NCBI GenBank assembly: GCA_002299865.1
Contig: DBNV01000049.1
Location: forward strand, 1 to 8,432
DNA: 8,432 bases
Source: Desulfonatronaceae bacterium UBA663
GTDB lineage: Bacteria; Desulfobacterota; Desulfovibrionia; Desulfovibrionales; Desulfonatronaceae
Reading direction: 5' to 3'
Below, piece after piece: positions 1 through 5,644 of the stretch (the stretch's first letter is position 1; the number at the start of each line of letters is the position of its first letter). Both the position numbers and the translations under genes were made by a program. The notes beneath the pieces are model-generated. The model saw only the letters and a list, made by a program, of their open reading frames with translations, was not told where the DNA came from and did not search any database.

Positions 1-86
1 GAAAAAGGTCATGGCCCGGCATGCCGCTGTATGCGAAGCTCTCTACCTTCGCCGTGGTCAACGCCTGCCTGGATCGAAACATGGTT

Positions 87-90
87 GAAC
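87..90. repeat. Left copy of GAAC target-site duplication
   Basis: GAAC directly abuts the left inverted repeat and recurs at 224-227 directly after the right one. In the transposase frame its first three bases are the GAA codon of the presumed catalytic glutamate. Confidence 0.8.
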
Positions 91-223
91 AGATGTCTCT
101 GTAAAAAGTCTAAATCCGGATTTTATTAATGACATCGCTGTTTGCAACCTGCTGTTTTAACTGTCTTCCGTCATCCGTCCTCTGTCTTCCGCTGCCTGAA
201 GAAGACTTTTTACAGGGACATCT
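91..223. mobile_element. 133-bp MITE-like non-autonomous element inserted in the transposase gene
   Basis: The ends are 21-bp inverted repeats (91-111 and 203-223) that match at 20 of 21 positions; each starts AGATGTC read inward and ends GTAAAAAGTCT. They are flanked by a direct GAAC repeat at 87-90 and 224-227, the expected footprint of a 4-bp target duplication. Element plus one GAAC is 137 bp, and removing exactly that joins the two transposase halves in frame across a conserved motif, which independently confirms the boundaries. The interior has no credible coding sequence but contains a degenerate heptamer repeat. From memory, termini ending in GTAAAAAGTC resemble dispersed repeats common in deltaproteobacterial genomes; I cannot verify this here. 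The mobilising transposase is not in the window. Confidence 0.85.
161..195. repeat. Degenerate 7-bp tandem repeat inside the MITE
   Basis: The plus strand reads in heptads ctgtctt, ccgtcat, ccgtcct, ctgtctt, ccgctgc, giving a consensus near CYGTCNT. The decamer ctgtcttccg occurs at 161-170 and again at 182-191, exactly three periods apart. This resembles the short tandem heptamer families found in intergenic DNA of many environmental bacteria. No function can be read from it. Confidence 0.6.
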
Positions 224-227
224 GAAC
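224..227. repeat. Right copy of GAAC target-site duplication
   Basis: Direct copy of 87-90, immediately after the right inverted-repeat end at 223. The original transposase frame resumes here as GAA CAG TCC TTC. Confidence 0.8.
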
Positions 228-557
228 AGTCCTTCCATCAAAGCAAGCATGGTGACCTGGTCGGCTTGATGCCCATCAGGCATTGGACGGACAGTAAAAT
301 TCGGTACCATATCCTCGCCTGCATCATCGCGCTTTGCTATCTACGCTTGATTGAACTGCGTCTGGAATGTGCAGGGCTGAAAATATTCGCAGTCATAGCC
401 ATGAAACAGATGTATAGGCTCCATTCATGCCTTGTTTGGCATGGCCTTAGAAAGTGAACCGGCCAGAATGATCGAAGATCTAAGCGAAATTCAAGCCCAG
501 GTTCTCAAGGCTTTTAGCTACAAAACAGACAACTGTGCCCTGTCGCTAACATCTTAA

Positions 558-637
558 TTTTTTGTTTTATATTAATATGTTGTTATCGTTTTTTTTAAAA
601 AATAGCGGCTAAACTCCTGTTGATCTTCTACGGCCTT
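558..637. other. AT-rich non-coding stretch, probable IS end and tail of the minus-strand operon
   Basis: This stretch lies between the transposase stop and the stop of the 125-aa gene, which converge on it. It is much more AT-rich than the genes to the right. It contains the 10-bp palindrome atattaatat at 569-578 and a T8A6 run at 589-602. The right end of the insertion sequence probably lies here, but I cannot place its terminal repeat because the left end is outside the window. I see no convincing GC-stem terminator for the leftward operon. Confidence 0.4.
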
Positions 638-1015
638 TTATCCTTGCTTGCTGATAAAACGCGTCTCCTGTACAGGGGAAAAAGTTCCGGGACGGTAGCT
701 GGAAAGTATTTGCCCCTGTTTACGGATGCGCAACAAAGCATCCTTAAGGAGCTTGTGTAAACGCTTTGCCTCAACATGCGCATTTTCATGCGAGACATGG
801 AGTTGTTTTATTTTTTTAAGAAATTGGTCCTGAGGAACGCTCCTGCGGCTCCTCCAGGCCATGTCCATCAACCGCCCCCTATCCCGAGCCAGCGCCTCAG
901 CCCGTTCTAGATCTCCTTCCAGATCTCCTTTAATAAGCAGATCCAGTTCCAGCTTGGATAAATCCAGCGCTTCATCAAGATAGGCTTCAACAAGACAAAC
1001 TTCAACGGCTTCCAT
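638..1015 (-). CDS. Small helical protein, possible FlgN/FliT-type flagellar chaperone
   Basis: This is a 125-residue protein of unproven function. It is almost entirely helix-forming and charged, with no signal peptide or membrane segment. Residues 1-55 look like one amphipathic helix pair with the pattern L-x-L-x-L-L-I-K-G-D. Residues 60-103 form a second long basic helix, and the tail SPVQETRFISKQG is less regular. Short all-helical proteins with a repeated leucine pattern, an LIKGD-like turn and an ordered R-F-x-x-x-x-G tail are typical of the FlgN/FliT chaperone type; this is resemblance by eye. The ATG lies one base after the stop of the upstream gene (TAA-G-ATG), so the two are very likely translationally coupled, with GGAAG as a weak ribosome site. 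It is the last gene of the leftward run. The insertion sequence beyond may have separated it from former neighbours. Confidence 0.6.
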   Translation of the reverse strand: MEAVEVCLVEAYLDEALDLSKLELDLLIKGDLEGDLERAEALARDRGRLMDMAWRSRRSVPQDQFLKKIKQLHVSHENAHVEAKRLHKLLKDALLRIRKQGQILSSYRPGTFSPVQETRFISKQG

Positions 1016-1016
1016 C

Positions 1017-1628
1017 TTAATTCTTCCGAGCGGCCGCCTTCCGGACGTCCTCGCGCAAAGTGGCCACGATGTTCTTCCAACGCTCAGTCAAGGGTTGAAA
1101 CTCGTACTCCAAAAGGTCCGAAAGAAGTATCCAGTCCTCATTTTCCTGGACCTCCAACATTTCCGAGAACAACCCGGAGAGTTCCTGCACCGCCTCCTCA
1201 AAGGGAGCGCTCTTAGTCAAACTGAATTCGTCGCGTAGAGCACCGACCATACCCAGGAAATCCCGAGTCACATCCAAAAGGTCCTGATACATTTCCAGGG
1301 CTTCGGAATCATCGGTACGGCGAAACAGCTCCGCCACCTGTTTGGTGCCCTCGCTCATCAGGTGAATGACCTTGTACAACTCCCTGGCGATGTTCACGCC
1401 CATTTCCGAAAGGCCCATGGTCTTGATCTCGACCTTGTGCACATCCCGGCAATTCACCTCTTCGGCCTGGTGGGGGTAAATCTCCGAAAACGCCTCCTCA
1501 TTGACCAAGACATCGGTTACAATGCGGTTGTTAAGATGCTCCCGGCTCATTAAATCCACCAGAAGCTCGTTTAGGTTGGAAAAGTTGGTGATGTTGAAAT
1601 TTGATTTTTGACCGTCAATGATGATCAT
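1017..1628 (-). CDS. Conserved-looking protein of unknown family, 203 aa
   Basis: I do not recognise this family. The chosen start is the ATG at 1626-1628 because a perfect AAGGAGG lies 8 nt upstream; an in-frame ATG 14 codons earlier (1668-1670) has no such site. The first ~55 residues (MIIIDGQKSNFNITNFSNLN, then an alternating hydrophobic pattern to EEAFSEIYPH) look like a small alpha/beta domain. Residues ~70-203 are acidic and helical and may form a helical bundle: GLSEMGVNIARELYKVI, EMYQDLLDVTRDFLGMVGA, and EEAVQELSGLFSEMLEVQ, whose heptad-like hydrophobics suggest pairing. There is no signal peptide or membrane helix, so it is probably cytoplasmic. It sits between a glycosyltransferase and a chaperone-like protein in one transcription unit, so a role in flagellin or surface-protein handling is possible but only inferred. 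Confidence 0.75.
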   Translation of the reverse strand: MIIIDGQKSNFNITNFSNLNELLVDLMSREHLNNRIVTDVLVNEEAFSEIYPHQAEEVNCRDVHKVEIKTMGLSEMGVNIARELYKVIHLMSEGTKQVAELFRRTDDSEALEMYQDLLDVTRDFLGMVGALRDEFSLTKSAPFEEAVQELSGLFSEMLEVQENEDWILLSDLLEYEFQPLTERWKNIVATLREDVRKAAARKN

Positions 1629-1636
1629 CGCAAGAA

Positions 1637-1643
1637 CCTCCTT
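1637..1643 (-). promoter_or_regulatory. Strong Shine-Dalgarno site AAGGAGG
   Basis: AAGGAGG on the minus strand is 8 nt before the ATG at 1626-1628. It decides the start of the 203-aa gene against the longer reading that begins at 1670. Confidence 0.85.
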
Positions 1644-1649
1644 CAGTGG

Positions 1650-1669
1650 TGGAACTATTCCTGGTTCCA
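1650..1669 (-). other. Small hairpin just upstream of the Shine-Dalgarno site
   Basis: The arms tggaac (1650-1655) and gttcca (1664-1669) are perfectly complementary around an 8-nt loop, ending 6 nt before AAGGAGG. It lies in the 66-nt gap after the glycosyltransferase. No T-run follows, so it is not a terminator; it could affect mRNA stability or start-site exposure. A short repeat like this could be chance. Confidence 0.25.
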
Positions 1670-1694
1670 AGAAAGTTCAATTTTCATGCCGACA

Positions 1695-3281
1695 TCATGA
1701 CCGTATTGCAAACATGGCGCGCCAAGCCGAAATCCATCGAGCGTATCGTTTAGTCAATGCCCGGATGTCCGCCAAGTTTTGACCGCATTCCTGGGACTCC
1801 ACCATCCATAATCTCCCCAGGACCGAGAAAAAAGGATCATCCCGCCAATGGGCCAGCAGCCTTTCCCAATAGGCCAGAAACTTCTGCTTGACCTTATCCA
1901 GCGGAGCATGAGCCAAAACATCGGCCTGGCTGCCTAGCAAAAGCAACAAGGCCTGACTGTGTTCCAGAGATGTTGCGATATCCCGACTAACCATTTCCGG
2001 CAAATGGAAGGCAAAGGCTGGGATGGTGATCTCCGGGGTTTGGTCAAGAAATTGACGATAATAATGGCGCTGAATACGCATCCATTGCGTCCGGAAGGTG
2101 GACTCCTGTCCCGACAACGCTTTCAAATCTAAAAAATTTTGCTCGTCCCGACAGGTCAACCAAATTCTGGATCCGTAACTAATTGATGTTGTTACGGATC
2201 CCATCGTGTCCTCCGGCATAAACTGCTGTGTCAGCAGGGCATAAACATCCTCGGCCCGGATCGTCCAACGGCAAGCCTCTTGATGAGCGCACTGCTGTCC
2301 GAAGGAGCAAGGATGGCACGCCAAGTCCGGCTCCAGACACAGGCAGCCTTCCCGGAAGGGCCCGGTATCCCAAGGCTGAGCCGTGGCCAGAAAAATCGCA
2401 ACAACAGGCCGATTCAAGCCTGCTGCCAGATGCATGGTCCCGGTATCGTTGGTCACCAGGCAACGGCAGTGGCAAAGCACCCCTGCCAACTGCAGCAGAG
2501 AAGTCCGTCCCACTAGGTTGATGTAGGGCGTCGCAGCCTGGCGCGTATAGCTCTCGGCCAGACCGTGTTCCACTTGGGCCCCCAACAGCACGGGACAAAG
2601 CCCCATTTTTTCCCAAAGCATTCGCCCCAGGCGGGCAAAATTTGCCTCCGGCCATTGCCTTCGCGGCTCGCTGGCACCGAGTTGAAAAGCGACATACCCA
2701 GCACATCTGCTCGGAGCTTTGGCCCTTAATAAATCCGATACCTCCCGCAAAACATCGCCGTCTGGCGGATTCAGAGCAAGAGGGCGGCTCGTGATGGGCA
2801 GGCCGGAACTGCGCAACATCACGTCCACCAGATTGAACGGGCTGCATCCGCGATGCGTGGAGGACATCTGTAAAAAAGCGGCCCATGTATTGCCGTAAAC
2901 ACCAAAGCCATGGTCATCCAGGCCGAACCCAAAAATTCTCTCCGGACAGTCAGGGGGAGTCACTATCCTGGCCAGCAGCCGGGCACCCTGGGTTGGGGTG
3001 AGATTGAGCACGGCGGCATAGTTTCGGCTCCCGCGAACCTGATCCCGCCAGGACTGCAAGCGGCCCAAGGCCCTCGGCCACGCGCAATCCAGATCCGCAA
3101 GCAGGCCTGCGCCCGGGAAGGCGAAGACCGCATCTGTTCCATGCAGCAGCCCTGCGGCCTCGGAAAAATTTTCCAGACACACCAGTCCCACCGCTCCGCC
3201 ATGCTCCTGCAAACCTGTCAGGACCGGCTGGGTTTGCAGCATATCGCCGAAACGGGTCAGGTTCATGACGAGGATATCCAT
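1695..3281 (-). CDS. Family 9 glycosyltransferase (heptosyltransferase-like) with long C-terminal extension
   Basis: This 528-residue protein belongs to the GT9/heptosyltransferase family, which moves a sugar, often a heptose, from a nucleotide donor to a lipopolysaccharide core or another surface acceptor. The N-terminal motif NLTRFGDMLQTQPVL (7-21) is the family hallmark. FQLGASEPRRQWP (199-211) starts the donor domain, LVGRTSLLQLAGVL (256-269) and NDTGTMHLAAGLNRPVVAIF (278-297) form the donor-site region, and the C-x-P-C...C...C cluster at 322-337 is typical of heptosyltransferases. Classical members end near 350 residues; here ~170 more (about 355-528) follow, helical and rich in aromatic residues, with no motif I recognise. 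The start matches the family N-terminus, although no good ribosome site precedes it. The 78-nt gap upstream carries a regulator-like palindrome, so it may begin its own transcript. Long GT9 proteins of this kind occur near flagellar genes in Desulfovibrio relatives, so the acceptor may be flagellin rather than LPS; this is inference. Confidence 0.85.
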   Translation of the reverse strand: MDILVMNLTRFGDMLQTQPVLTGLQEHGGAVGLVCLENFSEAAGLLHGTDAVFAFPGAGLLADLDCAWPRALGRLQSWRDQVRGSRNYAAVLNLTPTQGARLLARIVTPPDCPERIFGFGLDDHGFGVYGNTWAAFLQMSSTHRGCSPFNLVDVMLRSSGLPITSRPLALNPPDGDVLREVSDLLRAKAPSRCAGYVAFQLGASEPRRQWPEANFARLGRMLWEKMGLCPVLLGAQVEHGLAESYTRQAATPYINLVGRTSLLQLAGVLCHCRCLVTNDTGTMHLAAGLNRPVVAIFLATAQPWDTGPFREGCLCLEPDLACHPCSFGQQCAHQEACRWTIRAEDVYALLTQQFMPEDTMGSVTTSISYGSRIWLTCRDEQNFLDLKALSGQESTFRTQWMRIQRHYYRQFLDQTPEITIPAFAFHLPEMVSRDIATSLEHSQALLLLLGSQADVLAHAPLDKVKQKFLAYWERLLAHWRDDPFFSVLGRLWMVESQECGQNLADIRALTKRYARWISAWRAMFAIRS

Positions 3282-3308
3282 AAAATGACCGGGAAAAGAA
3301 AGGATGCC

Positions 3309-3339
3309 GTGAGCATTCAGAGTTTGTGCGCATGCTCAC
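3309..3339. other. Alternative inverted repeat overlapping the operator-like palindrome
   Basis: The 8-bp arms gtgagcat (3309-3316) and atgctcac (3332-3339) enclose a 15-nt loop. The right arm is shared with the 20-bp palindrome, so two pairings compete. In the leftward direction only a broken pyrimidine stretch follows, so a standard intrinsic terminator is unlikely. Confidence 0.35.
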
Positions 3340-3342
3340 AAA
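3323..3342. promoter_or_regulatory. Near-perfect 20-bp palindrome, CRP/FNR-family-like operator
   Basis: The plus strand reads TTTGTGCGCATGCTCACAAA; 18 of 20 positions are self-complementary, with only one mismatched pair. The layout TTGTG-N8-CACAA matches sites of CRP/FNR-family regulators (generic TGTGA-N6-TCACA; the HcpR motif of Desulfovibrio is TTGTGA-N6-TCACAA). The minus strand differs from TTGTGA-N6-TCACAA at one position. Its centre is about 51 bp upstream of the glycosyltransferase ATG and ends 18 nt past the fumarase beta stop, so it could control the glycosyltransferase transcript. No clear -35/-10 pair is visible. Confidence 0.45.
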
Positions 3343-3359
3343 GGTCCGGGAACGCGAAG

Positions 3360-3923
3360 TTACTTTTTCAGCTTGGGCTTAGCGTAAAGCTCTCCGCCAT
3401 GGGCGTCATTGACTACCAACAGGGGAAAATCGCGGACCACGAGTTCACGCACGGCCTCAGGCCCAAGGTCCTCAAACCCAAGGTCCTCGAAGGCGATGAC
3501 CTTGGCGGCCTCAATGCGTTGCGAGAGCAAGGCCCCAGCACCTCCCGTGGCCACGAAGTATACGGCGTTGTTGGCCTGCAGGGCGTCGCGCACCGCTTGT
3601 CCGCGCTTGCCCTTGCCGATGGTTGCCTTTAGCCCCAGGCTGTGCAGCCGAGGAGTATAACCGTCCATGCGGTAGCTGGTGGTCGGGCCGGCCGAGCCGA
3701 TGGGACGTCCTTCCGGAGCCGGTGACGGGCCGACATAGTAGATCACCGCGCCTTGAAGCGGGAAGGGCAGTTCCCGGCCCGCGTCCAAGGCCTGAATCAG
3801 TTTTTTGTGCGCCGCATCCCGGGCCGTATAGATAATCCCCGACAGCAACACCCGGTCGCCGACACGCAGTTGCTGCACGTCTTCGTCTCGTAATGGGGCC
3901 TGCAGCCGATATTCCTTGCTCAC
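3360..3923 (-). CDS. Class I fumarate hydratase, beta subunit
   Basis: This 187-residue protein is the C-terminal-half subunit of the two-part iron-sulfur fumarase, interconverting fumarate and L-malate. Family motifs are in order: TARDAAHK (33-40), YYVGPSPAPEGRPIGSAGPT (62-81), SYRMDGYTP (83-91), the substrate-loop IGKG (102-105), and VATGGAGALLSQRI (124-137). The start is a GTG at 3921-3923 overlapping the alpha-subunit TGA by four bases (GTGA), with GAGGTGG just upstream, so the two subunits are translationally coupled. FEDLG occurs twice in a row at residues 145-154 (3462-3491), where family members usually have one (Y/F-E-D-L-G-x-E-A). This comes from a 15-bp in-frame tandem duplication. 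Tartrate dehydratase is homologous and cannot be excluded by sequence, but fumarase is the expected role in a sulfate reducer. Confidence 0.92.
   Translation of the reverse strand: MSKEYRLQAPLRDEDVQQLRVGDRVLLSGIIYTARDAAHKKLIQALDAGRELPFPLQGAVIYYVGPSPAPEGRPIGSAGPTTSYRMDGYTPRLHSLGLKATIGKGKRGQAVRDALQANNAVYFVATGGAGALLSQRIEAAKVIAFEDLGFEDLGPEAVRELVVRDFPLLVVNDAHGGELYAKPKLKK
3462..3491 (-). repeat. 15-bp in-frame tandem duplication in the fumarase beta gene
   Basis: On the coding strand TTCGAGGACCTTGGG is followed directly by TTTGAGGACCTTGGG, two 15-bp units differing at one base. It encodes FEDLG-FEDLG and lengthens a conserved segment by five residues without shifting the frame. Confidence 0.9.
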
Positions 3924-4759
3924 AACTCCACCTCTTCATGCCTGACGGAATGGCATTGCACGTTCACGGCCAGAGGCAGGCTGGCGATATGGCAAGGGGC
4001 CATATTGATGCGCACGCCCAGACACGTCACGTTCCCGCCCAGGCCCATCGGACCGATGCCTAAGGCATTGACCTCGGCCAGCAGTTCTTGCTCCATGCGG
4101 GCGATCTCCGGTTCCGGATGAGGTTCGTCCAGCGGCCTAAGTAAGGCCTTCTTGGCCAGAATCGGCGCCAGTTCAAAGGAACCGCCGATGCCGATGCCCA
4201 AAATGGTCGGCGGGCATGGGTTGGGACCGGCCTCGGCCACGTGGTTCACGACGAAATCCTTGACGCCCTGCCAGCCCTGGGCCGGAGAGAGCATGGTCAC
4301 TCGGGACATGTTTTCGCTTCCGCCGCCCTTGGCCAGGAAGGATATCTTTAGTTTGTCCCCCGCGACCAGATCAATGTGAATCACCGCCGGGGAGTTATCT
4401 CCGGTATTCTTGCGCGTCAGCGGGTCGCACACGGACTTGCGCAGCAAGCCGTCCTTGTATCCTCGACGCATGCCCTCGGTAATCCCTTCACGCAGTCCCC
4501 CACCCTTGATCCGGCAATCCTCGCCCAGCTCCACGAAAAAAACGGCCATGCCCGTGTCCTGGCACAAGGGCAGCCCGGTTGCACGGGCCAAGGCCGCATT
4601 TTCTTGCAATTGACCAAAAATGTCACGGCCCGAGGCCGATGTCTCGCGCTCCTTGCTCTGATCAATGGCCGCCAGAACATCCGGCCGCAGGATGCGGTTG
4701 GCCCGCACGACCATTGCCGCAACCTGCTCAATGATGTCCGAAGCATGAATGGTGCGCAT
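3920..4759 (-). CDS. Class I fumarate hydratase, alpha subunit
   Basis: This 279-residue protein is the subunit that carries the oxygen-sensitive [4Fe-4S] cluster of the two-subunit fumarase (malate to fumarate, cytoplasmic). The three expected cluster cysteines are visible: C66 in PLCQDTG, C182 in NPCPPTILGIGIGG, and C269 in VNVQCHSVRH. Other family motifs are RKNTGDNSPAVIH (116-128), FLAKGGGSENMSR (141-153) and GIGPMGLGG (234-242). Length fits a free-standing alpha subunit, not a fused FumA/FumB-type enzyme. It is 79 nt from the TPR gene stop and overlaps the beta-subunit start by 4 nt. The ribosome site before the ATG is weak (AGAG about 7 nt upstream). In sulfate reducers this enzyme links fumarate reduction or oxidation with malate. 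L-tartrate dehydratase alpha is the main alternative; context gives no support for it. Confidence 0.93.
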   Translation of the reverse strand: MRTIHASDIIEQVAAMVVRANRILRPDVLAAIDQSKERETSASGRDIFGQLQENAALARATGLPLCQDTGMAVFFVELGEDCRIKGGGLREGITEGMRRGYKDGLLRKSVCDPLTRKNTGDNSPAVIHIDLVAGDKLKISFLAKGGGSENMSRVTMLSPAQGWQGVKDFVVNHVAEAGPNPCPPTILGIGIGGSFELAPILAKKALLRPLDEPHPEPEIARMEQELLAEVNALGIGPMGLGGNVTCLGVRINMAPCHIASLPLAVNVQCHSVRHEEVEL

Positions 4760-4838
4760 GGCGATGCTCTATTTTTTCCCCACGGCAATCGCAGTATCTC
4801 TAACAGTCTGAAATGTAGAAACAAATCTGCCCTGCGCG

Positions 4839-5642
4839 TTACTGCCGCTTCTTGTAGTGGGCATAGTCTCGCATTTTCTTGGCCTGGTCCAACTCGGGAT
4901 TCAGACTTAAGGCGCGGGAAGCCGCTTCCGCCGCCTTGTCCCATTCTGCCCAGTCCAGATAGACGCGCCCGAGGTTGAAGTACAGCCGCTCATCGTCGTC
5001 CACTAGGGCAACGGCCTGCAAAAAACATTGCTCGGCCTCCCGAAATTTGCCCAGTTGGCGCAGGCTGATCCCAATGCGGTTTAAAAGGTGCACGGATTCA
5101 GGCTTGTTATCCAACGATTGGGCAAGATAGTGGAAAGCCTTGTCAAACTGCTCGACTTTTAGAAAAAGCTCACCCACTTCCACGATCAGTTCCACGTCCC
5201 CAGGGAAGAACTTGATCATCTTATCGAAAAACCGGCCCGCCGGATCGTATTCGCCCTTATCGATCATCTGCCGTCCCTTGTTCAGCCCATCCTGCTTCTG
5301 CCGATCTTGCTCGGCAAGAAGCTTTCTGGCCTCGACCACGGAACTTTCCTGCAGTTCGGCCAGGAAATCCCTGAGCATGGCCTGGAGTTTCACCTCCTGG
5401 CCGCGGGCATAGCTGATCAACAACGGGTAAATTTTTCGCAGATTGGCGTCGCCGTTGAGTTTGAAGACCGCTTTCTCAATGGAGGCTTCGAACTCGGCCC
5501 GCTCGCCCTTCATCAACGTCGACCTGATGACGATGCTCAGGGCGTCATGCAGGGCTAAAACAGCGGACAACACCTTTTCCTGTTTAAGAAGCATGCCGAT
5601 CCCGGCCAATGAAGAACGCGCCTTGAACAATTCCGTGGACAT
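4839..5642 (-). CDS. TPR-repeat protein
   Basis: This 267-residue cytoplasmic protein has no signal peptide. Residues 1-100 are a helical N-terminal domain without recognised motifs (FKARSSLAGIGMLLKQEKVL at the start). From about 117 to 252 there are roughly four tetratricopeptide repeats, each with alternating small and large hydrophobics: GRQMIDKGEYDPAGRFFDK, GELFLKVEQFDKAFHYLAQS, GISLRQLGKFREAEQCFLQA and GRVYLDWAEWDKAAEAASRA. These form a protein-binding superhelix, so an adaptor role is likely; the partner is unknown. The ATG begins 2 nt after the carA stop (TAG-TC-ATG), and its Shine-Dalgarno AAGGAG lies within the last carA codons, so translation is probably coupled to carA. There is no obvious functional link to pyrimidine synthesis. 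Confidence 0.85.
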   Translation of the reverse strand: MSTELFKARSSLAGIGMLLKQEKVLSAVLALHDALSIVIRSTLMKGERAEFEASIEKAVFKLNGDANLRKIYPLLISYARGQEVKLQAMLRDFLAELQESSVVEARKLLAEQDRQKQDGLNKGRQMIDKGEYDPAGRFFDKMIKFFPGDVELIVEVGELFLKVEQFDKAFHYLAQSLDNKPESVHLLNRIGISLRQLGKFREAEQCFLQAVALVDDDERLYFNLGRVYLDWAEWDKAAEAASRALSLNPELDQAKKMRDYAHYKKRQ

Positions 5643-5644
5643 GA

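Larger units (their letters stand above)
3..557 (+). pseudogene. IS4-superfamily (IS1634-like) transposase, C-terminal part, disrupted
   Basis: This is the 3' part of a DDE transposase gene that starts before the window. Reading 3-90 and then 228 onward (skipping 91-227) gives one continuous frame containing C-L-D-R-N-M-V-E-Q-S-F-H-Q-S-K, which fits the IS4-superfamily signature Y-(2)-R-(3)-E-(6)-K except that Tyr is Cys. Next comes MPIRHWTDSKIRYHI and a hydrophobic helix, typical of the C-terminus of IS1634-type transposases. The gene is broken at least twice. A 133-bp element at 91-223 adds a premature TAA at 102-104. A one-base frame change also lies near 440-455: the first frame stops at 455-457, but the neighbouring frame continues as EPARMIEDLSEIQAQVLKAF to a TAA at 555-557, a family-like C-terminus. 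The Tyr-to-Cys change may be further decay. The gene runs opposite to all others here. Family placement is from motif recognition; the exact IS name is unknown. Confidence 0.85.

Noticed and set aside
161..191. Spaced direct repeats as a mini CRISPR array
   Set aside because: The repeats are 10 bp at a 21-bp step, explained by a 7-bp period; there are no spacers or cas genes.
110..310. Minus-strand 66-codon frame over the left region
   Set aside because: It runs through the MITE's heptamers and right arm and antisense to the transposase; no ribosome site or family resemblance.
1629..1670. Longer start of the 203-aa protein at 1670
   Set aside because: The extra 14 codons would run over the perfect AAGGAGG, which serves the ATG at 1626-1628.
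2179..2886. 235-codon minus-strand frame inside the GT9 gene
   Set aside because: Out-of-frame shadow of the glycosyltransferase; Gly/Ser/Arg-rich with no motifs.
2910..3632. 240-codon plus-strand open frame
   Set aside because: Antisense to the GT9 gene and fumarase beta, both with clear motifs; no family resemblance.
4376..4978. 200-codon plus-strand open frame
   Set aside because: Antisense to fumarase alpha and the TPR gene, both well supported.
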